From NCBI GenBank assembly GCA_944472135.2, contig OX235262.1:40599804-40663803 (forward strand): a stretch of DNA of 64,000 bases. Reading direction: 5' to 3'. Within the stretch, counting starts at the first letter, position 1, and every line of letters starts with the position of its first letter. Of the stretch, positions 44,535 through 56,236 are shown piece by piece. The position numbers and the translations under genes are program-made. The stretch comes from Trichobilharzia regenti (Eukaryota; Platyhelminthes; Trematoda; Strigeidida; Schistosomatidae). The notes beneath the pieces were generated by a model. The model made no database searches, had not been told where the DNA came from, and saw only the letters and a list, made by a program, of their open reading frames with translations.

Positions 44535-45260
44535 TCCCTTGGATCCGAAGTGGGACAGAGTGCTTCAACAACACATCATGAATTCATTCTGTTCTTTGTA
44601 CTCTGTTTTAGCTGGCTTTATAAACGCCCATAAGCCTTCATTTTCTCCCCACACGTCCTCCTCCCTATTATCGTCGGATCCGTGCCCAAATAGCCGTTCC
44701 ATATTTGGGTTCAACTCGAGGGGCTGACTGGTGTATGATGCCTCCCCAGGGTGTCCAATCCATCTCCGTTCCCTTCCACGTTTTATGTAATCTCATACGC
44801 TTTAAGACTTCTGGCTTAGTTGCTGTCTGGCACTTCTGTGTCTTTCGGTTGTGTTCCGCAACAAGCTGCAGATCCTGGTCGATCCTTTGAAATATTTGAC
44901 TCTACGTTTCCTGTGCTTCTCCTCTTGGGCAACTAAGTTCATTTATTTCATCTGTGTTGACCTCTTCTTGGATGGAGACATGGTTATCTAATGTAGTGTT
45001 CTGAGGTCTTTCCTACCTTCAACCCGTTCTACTTCAATATATGGTGTGTTGTAAAATTGTCTTTCATCCTTCCTGGCACTCTTCTGCACTCCTTTGTTTA
45101 GTGCCCTATAAATCACACTTAGCTCTTCCTTACATTGTCTACCTTTTCACTGGTATTTTTCTGTTTCACCCTCCTACTTTCCCTTATTAGCTTATACGTG
45201 TCAGTGGACAACCACTCCTTGTCTTGCCCCTCCTCCCTTCCTAGAATGGCTATACGGGTT
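44535..45260 (-). pseudogene. RTE fragment with internal deletion
   Basis: The 3' end (44540-44800, minus) is joined directly to the endonuclease-RT linker (44840-45260). There the minus strand reads L-G-R-E-E-G-Q-D-K-E-W-L-S-T-D-T, like 23540-23575 of the full copy. The RT domain is missing. Confidence 0.65.
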
Positions 45261-46385
45261 TCCAGCTAGTGTGGTTGACAATAACAAAAAAATGTCTGAC
45301 AACTAGTCAATTACACCGTAACGACAGGACACAGTAGTATTTAGTGGCAGAACTGTTTATCTGTCCCCAATTGGGAAAAGTACAGATACCTCACATTAAA
45401 TTTTCGATTTACACATGATTGGTTGTTTCACAGAGACTTCTCATCTCTTCTCTTTTCGCAACCTAATCTATCGACTCTCTATTCAATATTCTAAGAGAAG
45501 TTATTACACATATGTTATATATTACTGACAAAATCATATTAGTAGCACACCCCGCTATGTGAAATAAAAGTAAACAGTAATAATAATTATTTGTATTTTC
45601 AATAGTTTAAGTGGTCCAGGGTAGATAAAGATTGAAGTCTATTACTTTTATTTACACATATTTTAGGAGGCATTTGAATGTAACCAAAGTGCTTCCATCA
45701 CATTTTCATAATCTTGAATTAAAGCTACGTGAAATAATTGTGAAACAGTAATTAATAATGATTCTATGTTTATTATCTATTTTTAATACACTTTTGATTT
45801 TCCTACCAACTAATGTGACCGAAATATTTGACCCTTGTTGACATATTGACTTCCAGGAGGGATGCCTCAGTGATGTCTGAGAATTGACTTAAGGTAATTT
45901 GGCAAATGATGACTAGCAGCGGAATCCAGAATGCCTGTTTCGTCCTGTTTGAGACTAGTTATCTGGATGTACCTGCATATCCCAGCGAGTGATGATGCTC
46001 CCTCTGAGATACTAATTAATCACTATCGTCTTATTAGCTAAGATATCTGAGGGGTTGCAAAGCCGTGATTTGTCTGAAATGTACACTGCCTCTGCGCAAC
46101 ACATTTTCTGTATTCGGATCCTTGCCATACTTATATTGTAGGTAATAGAGAAGAAAGAAACATCTTTTTATCAGTGTAGATCAAAATATTTACTGGTCAC
46201 GATCACATATAAGAGTTAGGAAGAATAGGTAAGAAAAACATGAGGAAGGAGTGGAATTATTATAGGATTATGAACTCAGGTTCAAAATATTAACAAATAA
46301 TTTTGGAACACTACCTAGTAACCTATTGCAGATTTCTTGATATTTTTTAAGTGTCATGATGAATTTTGTGACCTGTTTTAACTTA
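45261..46385. other. Unassigned intronic DNA plus a family B scrap
   Basis: 45300-45490 and 45555-45760 are the dispersed repeats noted at 27970 and 38520. 45900-46015 is a family B hammerhead relic listed separately. Confidence 0.4.
45915..45985 (-). ncRNA. Family B (Sm-alpha) hammerhead relic
   Basis: Minus strand: TACATCCAG, then AUAACUA in place of CUGAUGA, stem II GUCU/AGGAC with loop CAAAC, GAAAC, AGGCATTCTGGATTCCGCT. Stem I and the 3' half are well preserved; the core is not. Confidence 0.65.
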
Positions 46386-46590
46386 TCATATGTCAGTAAT
46401 TCTATGGTTGAATACTCGCTTAGCATGGCGGAGGTCCGGATTCATTTCCCTGCCAACACGCTTCTTAACTCCATCCAGTTTATTTGGTAGAGAGTAAGCC
46501 TGGAAGAGATAAAAGGTTGGATGTGAAGCCACAGCTATTGAGTCTTCAAACCCTTTGAAGCAATACTTCCCACTTATAACTCAAAAAAAA
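46386..46590 (+). mobile_element. SINE-2 copy, diverged
   Basis: tRNA-like start (GGTTGAATACTCGCTTAGCA; GGAGGTCCGGATTC), CTTCTTAACTCCATCC, AAAAGGTTGGATGTGAAGCC and a worn tail. Confidence 0.5.
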
Positions 46591-46835
46591 CATACTTCAG
46601 AGTAATACCATATTGGATAAGTTTATTTTAAATATCACACAGTTATGCGGTATTATAACTGGATAACCATATAAAGAAGGAATGTCAGAGGCCTGACGTA
46701 GGATTCTCAATGAGGCTGGAGTAAGGGTAGCATTTGAACCAACAAAAAGAAACTCTCTAAGAAATAATATTTGTCGGCTTAATGATCCAGTAGATGCAAT
46801 TAAGAAGAATAATATAGTTTACTAATTTTTTGCGT

Positions 46836-47075
46836 TGTTGGCACAACGGTAGAAGACTCACTAACTATCCAGGTGGTTAATGGTTCGATTTCTGGCCAAC
46901 GCACTCCTTTACCTCGCAAAACCAGCAATAAGACTGGTAAAGAGGGAAAGTTGGGGACGAGGCTAGCAGTCTCATCCTGTAAAAATAAACATCATTGCTA
47001 ACGGAACTTCACAGCTCCAGCCTGAAGCCCTATGTTCCACTGAGAACGTAAAGGAATAAAATAAATAAAAATAAA
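46836..47075 (+). mobile_element. SINE-2, complete copy
   Basis: Best copy for defining the family: tRNA-like head (TTGTTGGCACAACGGTAGAA; AATGGTTCGATTTCTGGCC), CTTTACCTCGCAAAACC, GGTAAAGAGGGAAAGTTGGG, GAGGCTAGCAGTCTCATCC, an A-rich segment, GAAGCCCTATGTTCCACTGA, AACGTAAAGGAATAAAATAAA. Confidence 0.8.
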
Positions 47076-47230
47076 AAATGTAATCACTGTAATGTCAATT
47101 ACATACGTCAAACTGGTAGATCCGGGTCAGTTAGATTATCTGAACATAAAAATTTAGCTAGATGTAGAATAATTGACCCTGCTAAGTTAAATAACCTAGA
47201 AAAAAGCTCAAACATTTCATTGGATTCACT

Positions 47231-47416
47231 TTTTTTATTACGGCTTGTTTCCACATCGTATTTTTTGGTACAGTTATGGAATTTTCAGAGAGTGTGATAT
47301 CGGTAGCCCAAATTTCACAGGCCGACTGTAGATATCAGGTGTGCATCGGCAGGGGGTCGAACCCCGGACCATGTGCATGGTCGGCTAGAGTCATAACTAC
47401 TGTGCCACCGATGCAC
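47231..47416 (-). mobile_element. SINE-1 nested in PLE-F
   Basis: Minus-strand full-length copy with T-rich tail at left and CCACCGATGCAC head at right. It sits between two halves of the PLE-F GIY-YIG / 3' region. Confidence 0.85.
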
Positions 47417-47737
47417 ACAATACTTAGGGCTGTAGAGGGTGATAGTATTAAAAAGAAGCATGGTTAGGTGGAGAGATAAGGAGGTTAATCACTGAAGCAT
47501 TGTTTATCATCGATTGAACACTAATCCAGTTATTAATACCGCAATCCCTATGTGATATTTAAAATGAACTTATCTGATATGGAATTACATTCTGCCATAG
47601 TGCTCAAGTTCTACACTTATATTCCAGGATAAATTTTATTTATTTCTATCTATGTTTATCTGTTATACCTAATTTTATCCCCTGTCAGCTAAATACCCCT
47701 ATTTCTGTCATTTTCTCTGCTTGCTTTTCTTCTCCAG

Positions 47738-48637
47738 ATTACATCATCATCGTCAACGGCATCGCCTTTACCGGATAAAAAATTACACGAGAAATCCTCA
47801 ATAAATCTATCCAAGTTGTATAAAAGATTCCATTCTTTTTGTCTGAGAACATCTCGTAGTGTTACAAAGACAAAAATTTTAGTTATTTGTTGTACATTTG
47901 TAACATTTTTTACTGTTGTCGGAAATGAACGTGTTTTTGGGAAATTTATGTTCACATATGCATTATATGGTCCTGTTAGACTAAGTACTTCTGATGGTTA
48001 TCTTATAAATTTAATCTATTGGGTTTGTTTTTGTTCTGCACGGATAATTACCTTTTTTATTGCTTTATATATCTCAGAGAATATTGTCTTAATCACATTA
48101 GCATTTGGTACTTTATTAAGTTCTATCGGGTTGATTGTTCTACCACATACAAAATTTTGGTTTTTCTTATGTACAACACTATTTAGTTTGTTTAAAAGTC
48201 CTCTATTTCCAGCAACACTGGGTTGTATTAATAATGCGAGTGAAATATCAGGATTTTTAGTGATTATTGTTAACTTTGGTAGTTCATCTGGAGCTACACT
48301 ACTTCAGTATACAGCGGGGAATTTAATTCAAACACATGGACAATTTGTATTCCCCTACTTAGTTATGGGTACTGCATGTCTTCTTGTAATTACTGCTTGT
48401 ATATTAATTATTGGGCTAAAACATATTGGAAGTAGATTCAGGCGAGTGAGTAATATATCATCTGAGTCGATGGGTGATACTATCGATAATAATAATAATA
48501 TTAATAGCAGTCCACTACAAACGAAAACGATAGCACCAACTCTACCAAGAACATCAGCGATCATACCGAAATCATTCAATGTTGAAGAGAAATTATTCAA
48601 CGTTGATTTAAACAATAATGAAAGTAATAAATTATGA
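47738..48637 (+). CDS. MFSD4 / NaGLT1-type transporter, terminal exon
   Basis: Starts after the acceptor TTCTTCTCCAG in phase 0 and ends with TGA at 48635-48637; 299 codons. A Ser-rich cytosolic loop (about 50 residues) opens it. The C-terminal six-helix half follows: a helix through K-I-L-V-I-C-C-T-F, G-N-E-R-V-F-G-K-F-M-F-T-Y-A-L (typical of the family, where a charged residue sits in TM7), then helices ending about residue 230, including S-P-L-F-P-A-T-L-G and G-S-S-S-G-A-T-L-L-Q. The last 70 residues are a cytosolic Asn/Thr-rich tail. Frame matches exon 2. No breaks, so the gene looks functional. Confidence 0.88.
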   Translation: MTSSSSTASPLPDKKLHEKSSINLSKLYKRFHSFCLRTSRSVTKTKILVICCTFVTFFTVVGNERVFGKFMFTYALYGPVRLSTSDGYLINLIYWVCFCSARIITFFIALYISENIVLITLAFGTLLSSIGLIVLPHTKFWFFLCTTLFSLFKSPLFPATLGCINNASEISGFLVIIVNFGSSSGATLLQYTAGNLIQTHGQFVFPYLVMGTACLLVITACILIIGLKHIGSRFRRVSNISSESMGDTIDNNNNINSSPLQTKTIAPTLPRTSAIIPKSFNVEEKLFNVDLNNNESNKL

Positions 48638-49319
48638 GAACCAAATATAAATTTTCTCTTTTTTGTAATAGACGAAATCGTCTACGCACTCACTCACTCA
48701 CTTACCAATTCATTTCTACACGTCTTCATCAACTCATAATCAATAATTTCTACTCAAACATCACATTTGTAACCCCGGCCTCTACCTTTAGCCCCCAGGA
48801 TCCAACCAAAGTTTCCTATTTTTAATACACTTTCCATACGGTTGGATGAGATAAATTCAATTTTATAACAAAGAAAATAAGTTTAAAAAAATGATTCCTC
48901 TTTATTGGATTTTAAAACAAGCAATTATAAACACAAAAAGATGAAGGCGATTATAACTGGTACTGTGTACAAGTGATACTTCATAATTTAAAATAATAAT
49001 TACTTTTAAAAAATAAATTTAAAATTGTATATTTTATGATGATTTTCCAATTTGTTATTTTCCTTTGCTCTTTCTTTTTTTTTGTACTGTTTATTTTCAT
49101 ATCTGTGGTGTTCATAATTATGTGAATATTTTTTATGTGTAATATTAAAGATAATAATATTGATAACGATGTCTATATTGGTTGTGTTGTTTAATGGGAA
49201 ATGGTCTTGGCGACTGCTGAGATTGACTTTGATCCATGTGTAACAATTTGGTCCTGTGATAGTACGTATAATTCTGTATGGAGTCGAGGATGGTGTTCAA
49301 TGAAGCTGTTGGTTTTTTT
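48638..49319 (+). other. Probable 3' untranslated region and flank
   Basis: AT-rich sequence after the stop. AATAAA occurs near 49012 and ATTAAA near 49143, both plausible poly(A) signals. No other feature until LINE-2. Confidence 0.5.
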
Positions 49320-50790
49320 CAGGAAGCTTACTTAGTGAAAGCAGTATTTGACCAGGAAGAGGTTGTATTGATCATATCTTTACCCTTCGACAGATTCTAG
49401 GACATAGGCATTCCTACTGGCGTTCAACAATCATTATATTTCTTGATCTGAAGGCGGAATTCGGTTCTGTCGACAGAGAGGTACTCTGGCGATGCTTGGC
49501 CGAGAAAATTCATTGCAATGATCAAGGCACTCTACTCGAACTCATGCAGCCAGGTAAGGGCTTACGGCGAGTTGTCATCTGAACTGATGACGACCAGTGG
49601 TGTCCGTCAAGGATGCCCATTATCCTCTTTTCTATTCAACTTCATCATAGATGTACTAATGGACTTAACCCTAAGTGACTTCAGCAACTCAGGGATTGAC
49701 TTGCTACCAGGGGATAATATCGTTGACTTAGAATATGCTTACGATATATTCCTTCTAGGCGAAGACGCTGACAAAATGCAGAGTCTTCTAAATACCTTGA
49801 GCTGCAATTTACGGATGTTTGGCATGCGATTCGCTCCCGCCAAATGCAAGATGATGTTACAGGACTGGACTACACCGACTCCTAGATTAGAAATAGGAAG
49901 TGAAGTGGTAGAGCACGTTGACCACTTCACTTATTTGGGGAGTACCATCCGCCAGCCCCGACGGGTCGATCTCTGATGAAATCTCGGCACGGATACAGGG
50001 GGCTCGTTACGCATTTGCCAGTTTACACCGTCTCTGGCGTAGACGTGATATCCGACTATCGACCAAAGGGGCGGGTGAACTGCTCATCAGTCCGCTCCGT
50101 CCTCCTTTATGGCTGCGAGACCTGATCACTGAGAGTGGAAGACATGAAAAGGCTGGCTAGCTGTCTTTGATCATAGGTGCCTGCGTTCTATCTCCCGTGT
50201 GAAGTGGCATAATAAGGTGAGCAATATTGAGGTTAGGCGTCGCGTGCTCGGTAAGGAGGGGAAATCAATCGACGAGGCTGTGAAATTACATCGACTGAGA
50301 TGGTTAAGACATGTGTTACGTATTCACGCCTGGTCATCGCATCCCTCGACGGGCAATGTTAGCAGAAATAGGTCAGGCTGGAAAAGAGCTCAAGGCGGTC
50401 AAACCAAAACATGGCTTCATCAGTCAATGAAATCCATAACAGTTAGTCTAAGCCACGTAAGAAGGTGTAGTTTACCTGACTGATTTGTTGGGGTCCTCGG
50501 AACGGTAAAAACCAATGGTTGGAAACTATTGGTGACATGGCTCAAAATCGTCGTTGTCAATGACTAGCGCAGATGCATCCACTCCTTGTGACTTATCATT
50601 TTCAATGAAACTGCTTTGTTCTTCGTTATTACTATTCCTTTGTCTCACACCTCTTTTTACTGTCTCTAATATGTACTTCATCTACTTTCTTCTGTTGCTT
50701 TGTAAGCTACATGGATGGAGTGTGACGACTGGAACTGCCGCACATATGTGCAAAGTTCTATGTCGAAAACAGACAGACAGATAGAGACAG
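49320..50790 (+). pseudogene. LINE-2: non-LTR reverse transcriptase fragment
   Basis: A second LINE family distinct from the RTE. Shifted frames read F-L-D-L-K-A-E-F-G-S-V-D-R-E-V-L-W (RT motif A with the usual second Asp changed to Gly), G-V-R-Q-G-C-P-L-S-S-F-L-F-N-F-I-I-D (motif B) and L-E-Y-A-Y-D-I-F-L-L (motif C, A-D-D changed to A-Y-D). The rest is M-R-F-A-P-A-K-C-K and H-F-T-Y-L-G-S (thumb), D-I-R-L-S-T-K-G, then R-R-R-V-L-G and a C-terminal tail. Both catalytic aspartate positions are damaged. 5'-truncated. Lies just 3' of the transporter gene on the same strand. Confidence 0.8.
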
Positions 50791-50804
50791 TATTTAACAT
50801 TAGA

Positions 50805-51110
50805 GGCGATTGGCAGGAAGCCTTGCTCAGGCCTAAGTTACATGCTAGCTGTTAATCACCAGTCGAAAAGGTGTATCTACGACCTTCAAGGACCTCATGT
50901 CCCTCTTGAGATACAAACTGGTGCTAGCCAATTTTGCAGTCAGAGAGGTTACAAAAGAGCTATTCGGGCTCACGATTATTATTTTTGATTGGAGGGACAT
51001 GAGTACCTTCAAGGCTACAGATAAACCTTGCTCACTGGTGAGTGTTAGCAAGCACAAAAACTAGGTCTAAGGCTTTCGACCGATCGCTTTCAACCATCAA
51101 ATATCAACAA
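50805..51110. repeat. Family A hammerhead-SINE palindrome, decayed
   Basis: Minus hammerhead relic at about 50810-50875 (CUGGUGA-UUAACAGCUAGCAU-GUAAC), an inverted block (50882-50905 / 50990-51015), a worn tRNA-like centre on minus (GCCCGAATAGCTCTTTTGTA), and a plus relic at about 51020-51075 (CUGGUGA, GUGU/GCAC stem II, AAAAAC). Both cores have A6 changed to G. Confidence 0.65.
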
Positions 51111-51940
51111 TTCAAGTACACCATGATGGCAAGCCACCTGGTTTGGTGGCCACCCTATACACTTGACTGATAGAATTCACTTTGCTGTAAACAAAGTACT
51201 AGACACAATATACTAATCACTAACTTGTGTCTAGTCAAAGTTTCTATTGCAATATACGAAATACTCTGTGAAGTGTTTATTTAGATCAGGAGGCCTGCTT
51301 AAAAATTGATCCACTAAAATCCTTCATCATTATAGTGCATATATATTTTCACTTGTTCACTTTGTCCTAGTCTACTAAAAATGTTATCTTTAACGGTATT
51401 ATTTACCTTCACAAGTAATTAAAGGGTTTACAACCTGCTGATTTGTCCGTTTCTATTAAACCTGAGAAAAAGTATAATCATGAATGGCAGCGTATCTTAA
51501 TACATGAGTTAATTGTTCTTGAGTCATATCATCAGGTCTGAAAATCTACTCCTCAACTTTCCACTGTTGGCTTTCTACCAAATATCGTGGATTTCTCTGA
51601 AGAAAGGAATAAGAAATGCCATAAGTGACTGGTTTATGCATCAGGTAAGACAGCATTGTGTCATAGGAACTATTGTCAGTTAATATTTCATCTGAACATC
51701 TTGTATGATGAAAAAAATCTGCATTGAACTCCACTGAAAATTCTGCACATTAAATAAACACTGTCCAAAATGAAGCTATTATTATTATTTAACAGGAGCC
51801 AGTTTGTTTGTGCATCTGGCGTTATAGTTGACGAAGAGCAGATATTGATGAATGTTGATATTCCTGAAATTTTTGAAATGATGTGCAGGTTAATGAGTTT
51901 TTCAAAACCTTCATTTTGTTTCATCTCAAAGGAAGAGTTT
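51111..51940. other. Unassigned
   Basis: 51190-51240 contains a hairpin (ACTAGACACA / TGTGTCTAGT). Otherwise nothing recognised. Confidence 0.4.
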
Positions 51941-51949
51941 ATTAGGTTG

Positions 51950-52005
51950 TTGGAGGCATTTGGTGGGGGATCTTGAACTTAGGTTTCGTGCTTGTCAGTC
52001 ACATT
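51950..52005 (-). ncRNA. Family A hammerhead relic
   Basis: Minus strand: CUGUCAAUGUGACUGACAAG then CACGAAACCTAAGTTCAAG. The 3' half (stem II strand GCAC, GAAA, palindromic stem III ACCTAAGT, C, CAAG) is conserved. The core has an insertion. Confidence 0.5.
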
Positions 52006-52605
52006 GACAGCTTGACTTAGACAGTTTCCTCTTCATCAAAAGAAGGAGTGGATGTACAACATTTGACACAACCTAGTCTCAAATCGAAGAAAGAGGTCTG
52101 CGTAAAACTATCTCGAAATGAGGAGATACACAACAGGGTTTTAATACACAGACTGAATTGAATCATCCATAAAACTTATTATGCATTCTGGCTCAAAATT
52201 ATGAGAGAAAAGCCAAATTTTTGCTCTACTGTGAGCTTAGACATTGCACAAATGATTGCAAAAGTCGCATTCCAAACTACACTGATTGACATGAATGTAT
52301 GGTCACATGTACTTAAAAAGAAGTAAGAGACAACATATATCCAAGTGGTTAGACAAACAGATGATCTGTGAAACCACAATAAGCGCAGGTGGTAGACTTC
52401 CGAATTTGTCTATGATTAAACAATTGATTAATATTAATCACAAGACTGGTGTTATAACAGTTTCATATACTATCTATAACGAACATTACGGGTGACCATG
52501 AGGCGATAACTAGAAAGACAGTTTATTATTACTCTTAACCTACCTTGGTAATCCTTATCTGATTGGATAATGAGACATGGTGTTAATTATTTTTAATGGT
52601 AAATC
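52006..52605. other. Unassigned
   Basis: Nothing recognised. Confidence 0.4.
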
Positions 52606-52770
52606 AGTAGTGGTTCAGTAATAGGACACTAGCCAACCAAACAAGCGGTTTGGGTTTCCACTGTCGGCTAACGCACTTCTTAACCTCACCTGGTAGATAA
52701 TATAAGCTCTATCTTCAAAGCTCTTGCTTGAAGCCGTCTGTTCCACTGTAAACGCAAAGAAATAAAAAAT
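52606..52770 (+). mobile_element. SINE-2 copy, internally deleted
   Basis: tRNA-like head (CAGTAATAGGACACTAGCC; GCGGTTTGGGTTTCC), CTTCTTAACCTCACCTGG, then directly the tail CTTGAAGCCGTCTGTTCCAC and AAAGAAATAAAAA. Confidence 0.6.
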
Positions 52771-52869
52771 TCGTCCAATTTACCTTATCTGTAGAGCAGG
52801 TTTCCGGCTAACCATTAAAGAACGTGTGCACTTTCAGTGGAAACTTACGATGTTCTTCTTAATTACCTC

Positions 52870-53300
52870 GAGATATGGCTGACAATAATTGAAGATATGA
52901 CTATAGCTGTCTACGTTCAATTTCTCATGTTAGGAGGTGTAGTGTGGTTATTAATAATAAAGTTATGTTTAAAGTAATCGAAAAGTACAGAAAGCGAATC
53001 AATAAAGTTGTAAGATGCCTAACACATGTGTCGCTCAGAGCCTGCCACCACTAACCTCAAACCACAGTGTTACATGATATAAAACCAAGCTGCCAAAGAT
53101 TTAGGGATGGACATACTGACTGTTCGTTTGAGTCACGTAAAGAGTCGCAGACTCCTTGTCTAAAGTCATCAAAATTCTAAGAACGAATGGTTGAAAATTG
53201 CTATTGACGCAGATGTATTTACTCCTTGTAATTTTGCATATCCTACAAATCCTCACTATTCTTCATTTAATTGCCTTCTGCTGAATATATTTTCGTTTTC
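52870..53300 (+). pseudogene. LINE-2 3' fragment, decayed
   Basis: Shares CTACGTTCAATTTCTCATGT, AAGATGCCTAACACATGTGT and GATGTATTTACTCCTTGTAA with 50170-50320 and 50565-50595. Confidence 0.6.
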
Positions 53301-53329
53301 AGTGAGTTAGTTTCTTAGTTAGTTATAAT

Positions 53330-53480
53330 GGTTTCAAGGCCCAATTGCGGATTGATATCACTTAGGAAATCATTGGAGAACCAGGAATTACTTGACAGCT
53401 GCCTCGTCCCCGTTTTGAAATCTTCATCAGTACTCATCTGACACCCGATCGATAAATGAACTGATGACAACTAGGTTACG
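53330..53480 (-). repeat. Family C hammerhead-SINE copy with CUGAUGA kept
   Basis: Minus strand at about 53390-53440: GAGTACTGATGAAGATTTCAA, AACGGGGACGAGGCAGCTG. CUGAUGA is intact, but stem II is mispaired and GAAA has become GAGG. Confidence 0.55.
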
Positions 53481-53824
53481 AAGCGAGGTACACTGTACAG
53501 ACATTCCAAGTTCATTGAGTGTGTGCAAAAAAATTGACACGTTGGGTCACTTCAGTGTGTGTTCCTCAATTCACTCGATTTGACTGCACATGATACACAC
53601 TTTACAAATGCATCTCTGAACATTATACGTCATAGTTAGCAAGAGGATAATGTAAGGCAATCATTAGCTTAACTCCCAAACATCTGATGAACTTAGGCGA
53701 CGCTTCTTCATCAGAGTTATCTACAACATGCTTGCTTAATTCTTGTAAGCTGCCATCACCTCACTATAGACTCAATCAGGCTGCTTATAATAGGAGAACA
53801 TTTGTCATATATTATCATTATATT

Positions 53825-54110
53825 ATTATTGTTTCCTTCAATTCCTAGAGGAACATTGGGCTTCAGCCGCACGTCTCCATTGCGTTCGGTTCTTCACCAA
53901 TGTTTTCACCTGGCTCCACGTCTTCCACTCGCTTTCATTTACTCCTGACATGACCCCTCGCACTGACGGTCAACTTGCCACTACCCATTCGGGTTCCACT
54001 CTAGTGATGACTTAGCGTGTGATGTCACCTGATGGTTTTCTCAGAGTATGGCCAGCCAATCCATCTCCATTTCTTCCTCTATTTGTTCCATCATATATGC
54101 ACTACGGTTA
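53825..54110 (-). pseudogene. RTE 3'-end fragment
   Basis: Minus strand: ends GCCCAATGTTCCTCTAGGAA with an AATAAT tail at 53815-53830. Inside are the R-V-G-S/T-W and H-T-L-R-K-P-S-G-D-I regions. Confidence 0.75.
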
Positions 54111-55245
54111 TTGATATTTCACATCCACGTTCTCCTTGAGTGATTTGAATAAAGAAAAGGTTTTTCGCAGAATAAAATGGTACCACCGTCTATTGTACCA
54201 CTTTTACATCAGCTGCCTACAATCTTATTATGTATATGCACACAGATGTTTCTTAACATACTTCTGAAGGCGACATAATGTCAGTCAACAGAAGACTCCA
54301 AAATCAAGGAACACTGCTCAGAAATCCCACTTGTATTACTTGAACACACAACAGCTTCAAGCTTACACAAAACAAAATCGGAAAAGTAATAAATGTTTAT
54401 TACGTGATTACGTAAATTACGTGATAAAGGCAGCGTTTGGATAAGTAAAAGATAAATAACTGATAAGCTGCCTAGTAATCATAGAAACCACAAATAAACA
54501 GAATTACACAATTGCAAGGGGGGAAGAGGTCTAAGCGGAAGATTATGTAATCAAATAGAAGGAAGAGTAAAGACATTGAAACCCAAGGGAATTATGTCTA
54601 AACATTTGGAATTTTTCGGTTTCACTCAGTTTCGTTTTCTTCAAACTTGAACCTACTGTGTTTACAAGTTAAACAGATGTCATTTCCGATCTCTACCTAA
54701 TGATTTCGGAGTCTCTTGTTAACTGATATGATGTCACCTGGGCAAGTAGGTTGAAATGTTTCTGTTTATATACTTAATCAGGTTGGAAGCAGTTGATGAG
54801 ATCCCGGAGAAATAAATAGTGGTATCATCTTATCCTGTACAAAGTGTTGTTCTCGTGAAAGTGTCTGAGGAGATTAAAAGATGTCTGTCATATCTTATCA
54901 GTTTTTTAGACGATTTATTGTGTTGATGTTCAACCGAATGATGATAATAAAGGTGCAATTCATAGGCCTTTTACCAGTCAATGTCATCAGTGAGTTGTTA
55001 TATTAGCACGACTTCACACCGCAGTCTTTTTGTATCTGGCGCCAATTTAGGTACAGTTAACTAAAGTAGTCTCTTACTGTCAAGGGCATATTTATCTGAT
55101 AGGACAATGATTGATTTAGGAAACAGAACTTGAGCCACTATATAACTAGGACATTTCGATTACTGGATCAGCAGTCTGTCAACTGAAATACTCGACATGG
55201 CTAATAATCAGGCGTCGTATACCACGAATAGGTAGGAATTTGAAT
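54111..55245. other. Unassigned
   Basis: Nothing recognised in this AT-rich kilobase. Confidence 0.4.
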
Positions 55246-55249
55246 TCAT

Positions 55250-55460
55250 GGATTTCATCTCACTAGCTGAGTGGTCGACAGGCTCAACCCTGTTAACCCG
55301 AAGGATCTAAGTTCAACCGTAGGTGAGGTCCTTGATCGTAATACTAAAGAATTTCAAAATAAGATGGAACATCTGTCTCGTACTCCCAACTTTCCAATAG
55401 TTCCATAAATGATATGTTAGTTCATCAGTAAACTTGAAATCAATTAAATCTGTATGAACC
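55250..55460 (+). repeat. Family C hammerhead-SINE relic
   Basis: tRNA-like AGCTGAGTGGTCGACAGG and AAGTTCAACCGTAGG, then CTAAAGAATTTCAAAATAAG and ATGGAACATCTG in the hammerhead position, and a worn tail. Confidence 0.5.
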
Positions 55461-56036
55461 AACACTTGAAGACTAGGTCCTGATGCCTTATCTGCAATGT
55501 TAATAAACGGGAATCCAACTCTAGGGTTAGGATTCCGTGACAACCTACTTCAAACTGATTGGTATCATCAATTCTCAGATAGTATGTGTGGCTCATAATT
55601 TTGCACACAAGAATAAAGGGTTTCTAGTAACAGAGTTCTAAATACAATCACCAATAAAGCTAATATGCTTGACTACCTTTGAAGAAACAAGTTACTCATT
55701 GGCAAAGAGAATTTTGTATACCATTTTAGAAAACAACCCACAGATCTTGTGAATTTTAGGCATGAATTTTATTTCAAAAAATATTGAACCCTTAATTAAT
55801 AATTAAGAAAGTTGGGTGGATAATTAGTCTGTCGCCCACATTTATTTACTACTTATGAAATTAAAGGGTAGTAGAACACTTTCTCAGCCAAGAAAATACA
55901 AATTCATATTGATTTTTATTACAATTAAGAAAAAATATATCATGTACTTTAGGCTATTTCGAGTAAACTCTAAAGAACCGAAGAAAGTAAACTGCACACT
56001 AGCGTTTATAAAAGACTAACGCATTAAGCTAATATT
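55461..56036. other. Unassigned
   Basis: Nothing recognised. Confidence 0.4.
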
Positions 56037-56236
56037 ATTTTATTTTTATTATTTTTTTTTTATTACAGCTTGATTCCACACTGTATTTTTCGTACAAGTA
56101 TGGAATTTTCAGCGTGGATATCGGTAGGCCAAATTTTGCAGGCCGACCATAGATATCAGGTGTGCGTCGGCGTGGGCTCGAACTCCGGACCATGTGCATG
56201 GTCGGCGAGAGTCCTAACCATTGTGCCACCGACGCA
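56037..56236 (-). mobile_element. SINE-1 at the PLE-F left boundary
   Basis: Full-length minus-strand copy, near consensus in both promoter boxes. It abuts the left end of the PLE-F fragment that starts at 56237. Confidence 0.85.

Larger units (their letters stand above)
46610..47560 (+). pseudogene. PLE-F fragment carrying two nested SINEs
   Basis: 46610-46665 resembles the PLE-F arm. 46665-46830 is the linker block (T-R-C-x-x-x-D-V-G-F-S-M-R-L-E-like, diverged). 47080-47220 reads C-N-H-C-N-V-N-Y-I-R-Q-T-G-R-S-G-S-V-R-L-S-E-H-K, a clear GIY-YIG core. 47417-47560 continues the same element. SINE-2 (46836-47075) and SINE-1 (47231-47416) interrupt it. Confidence 0.7.
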
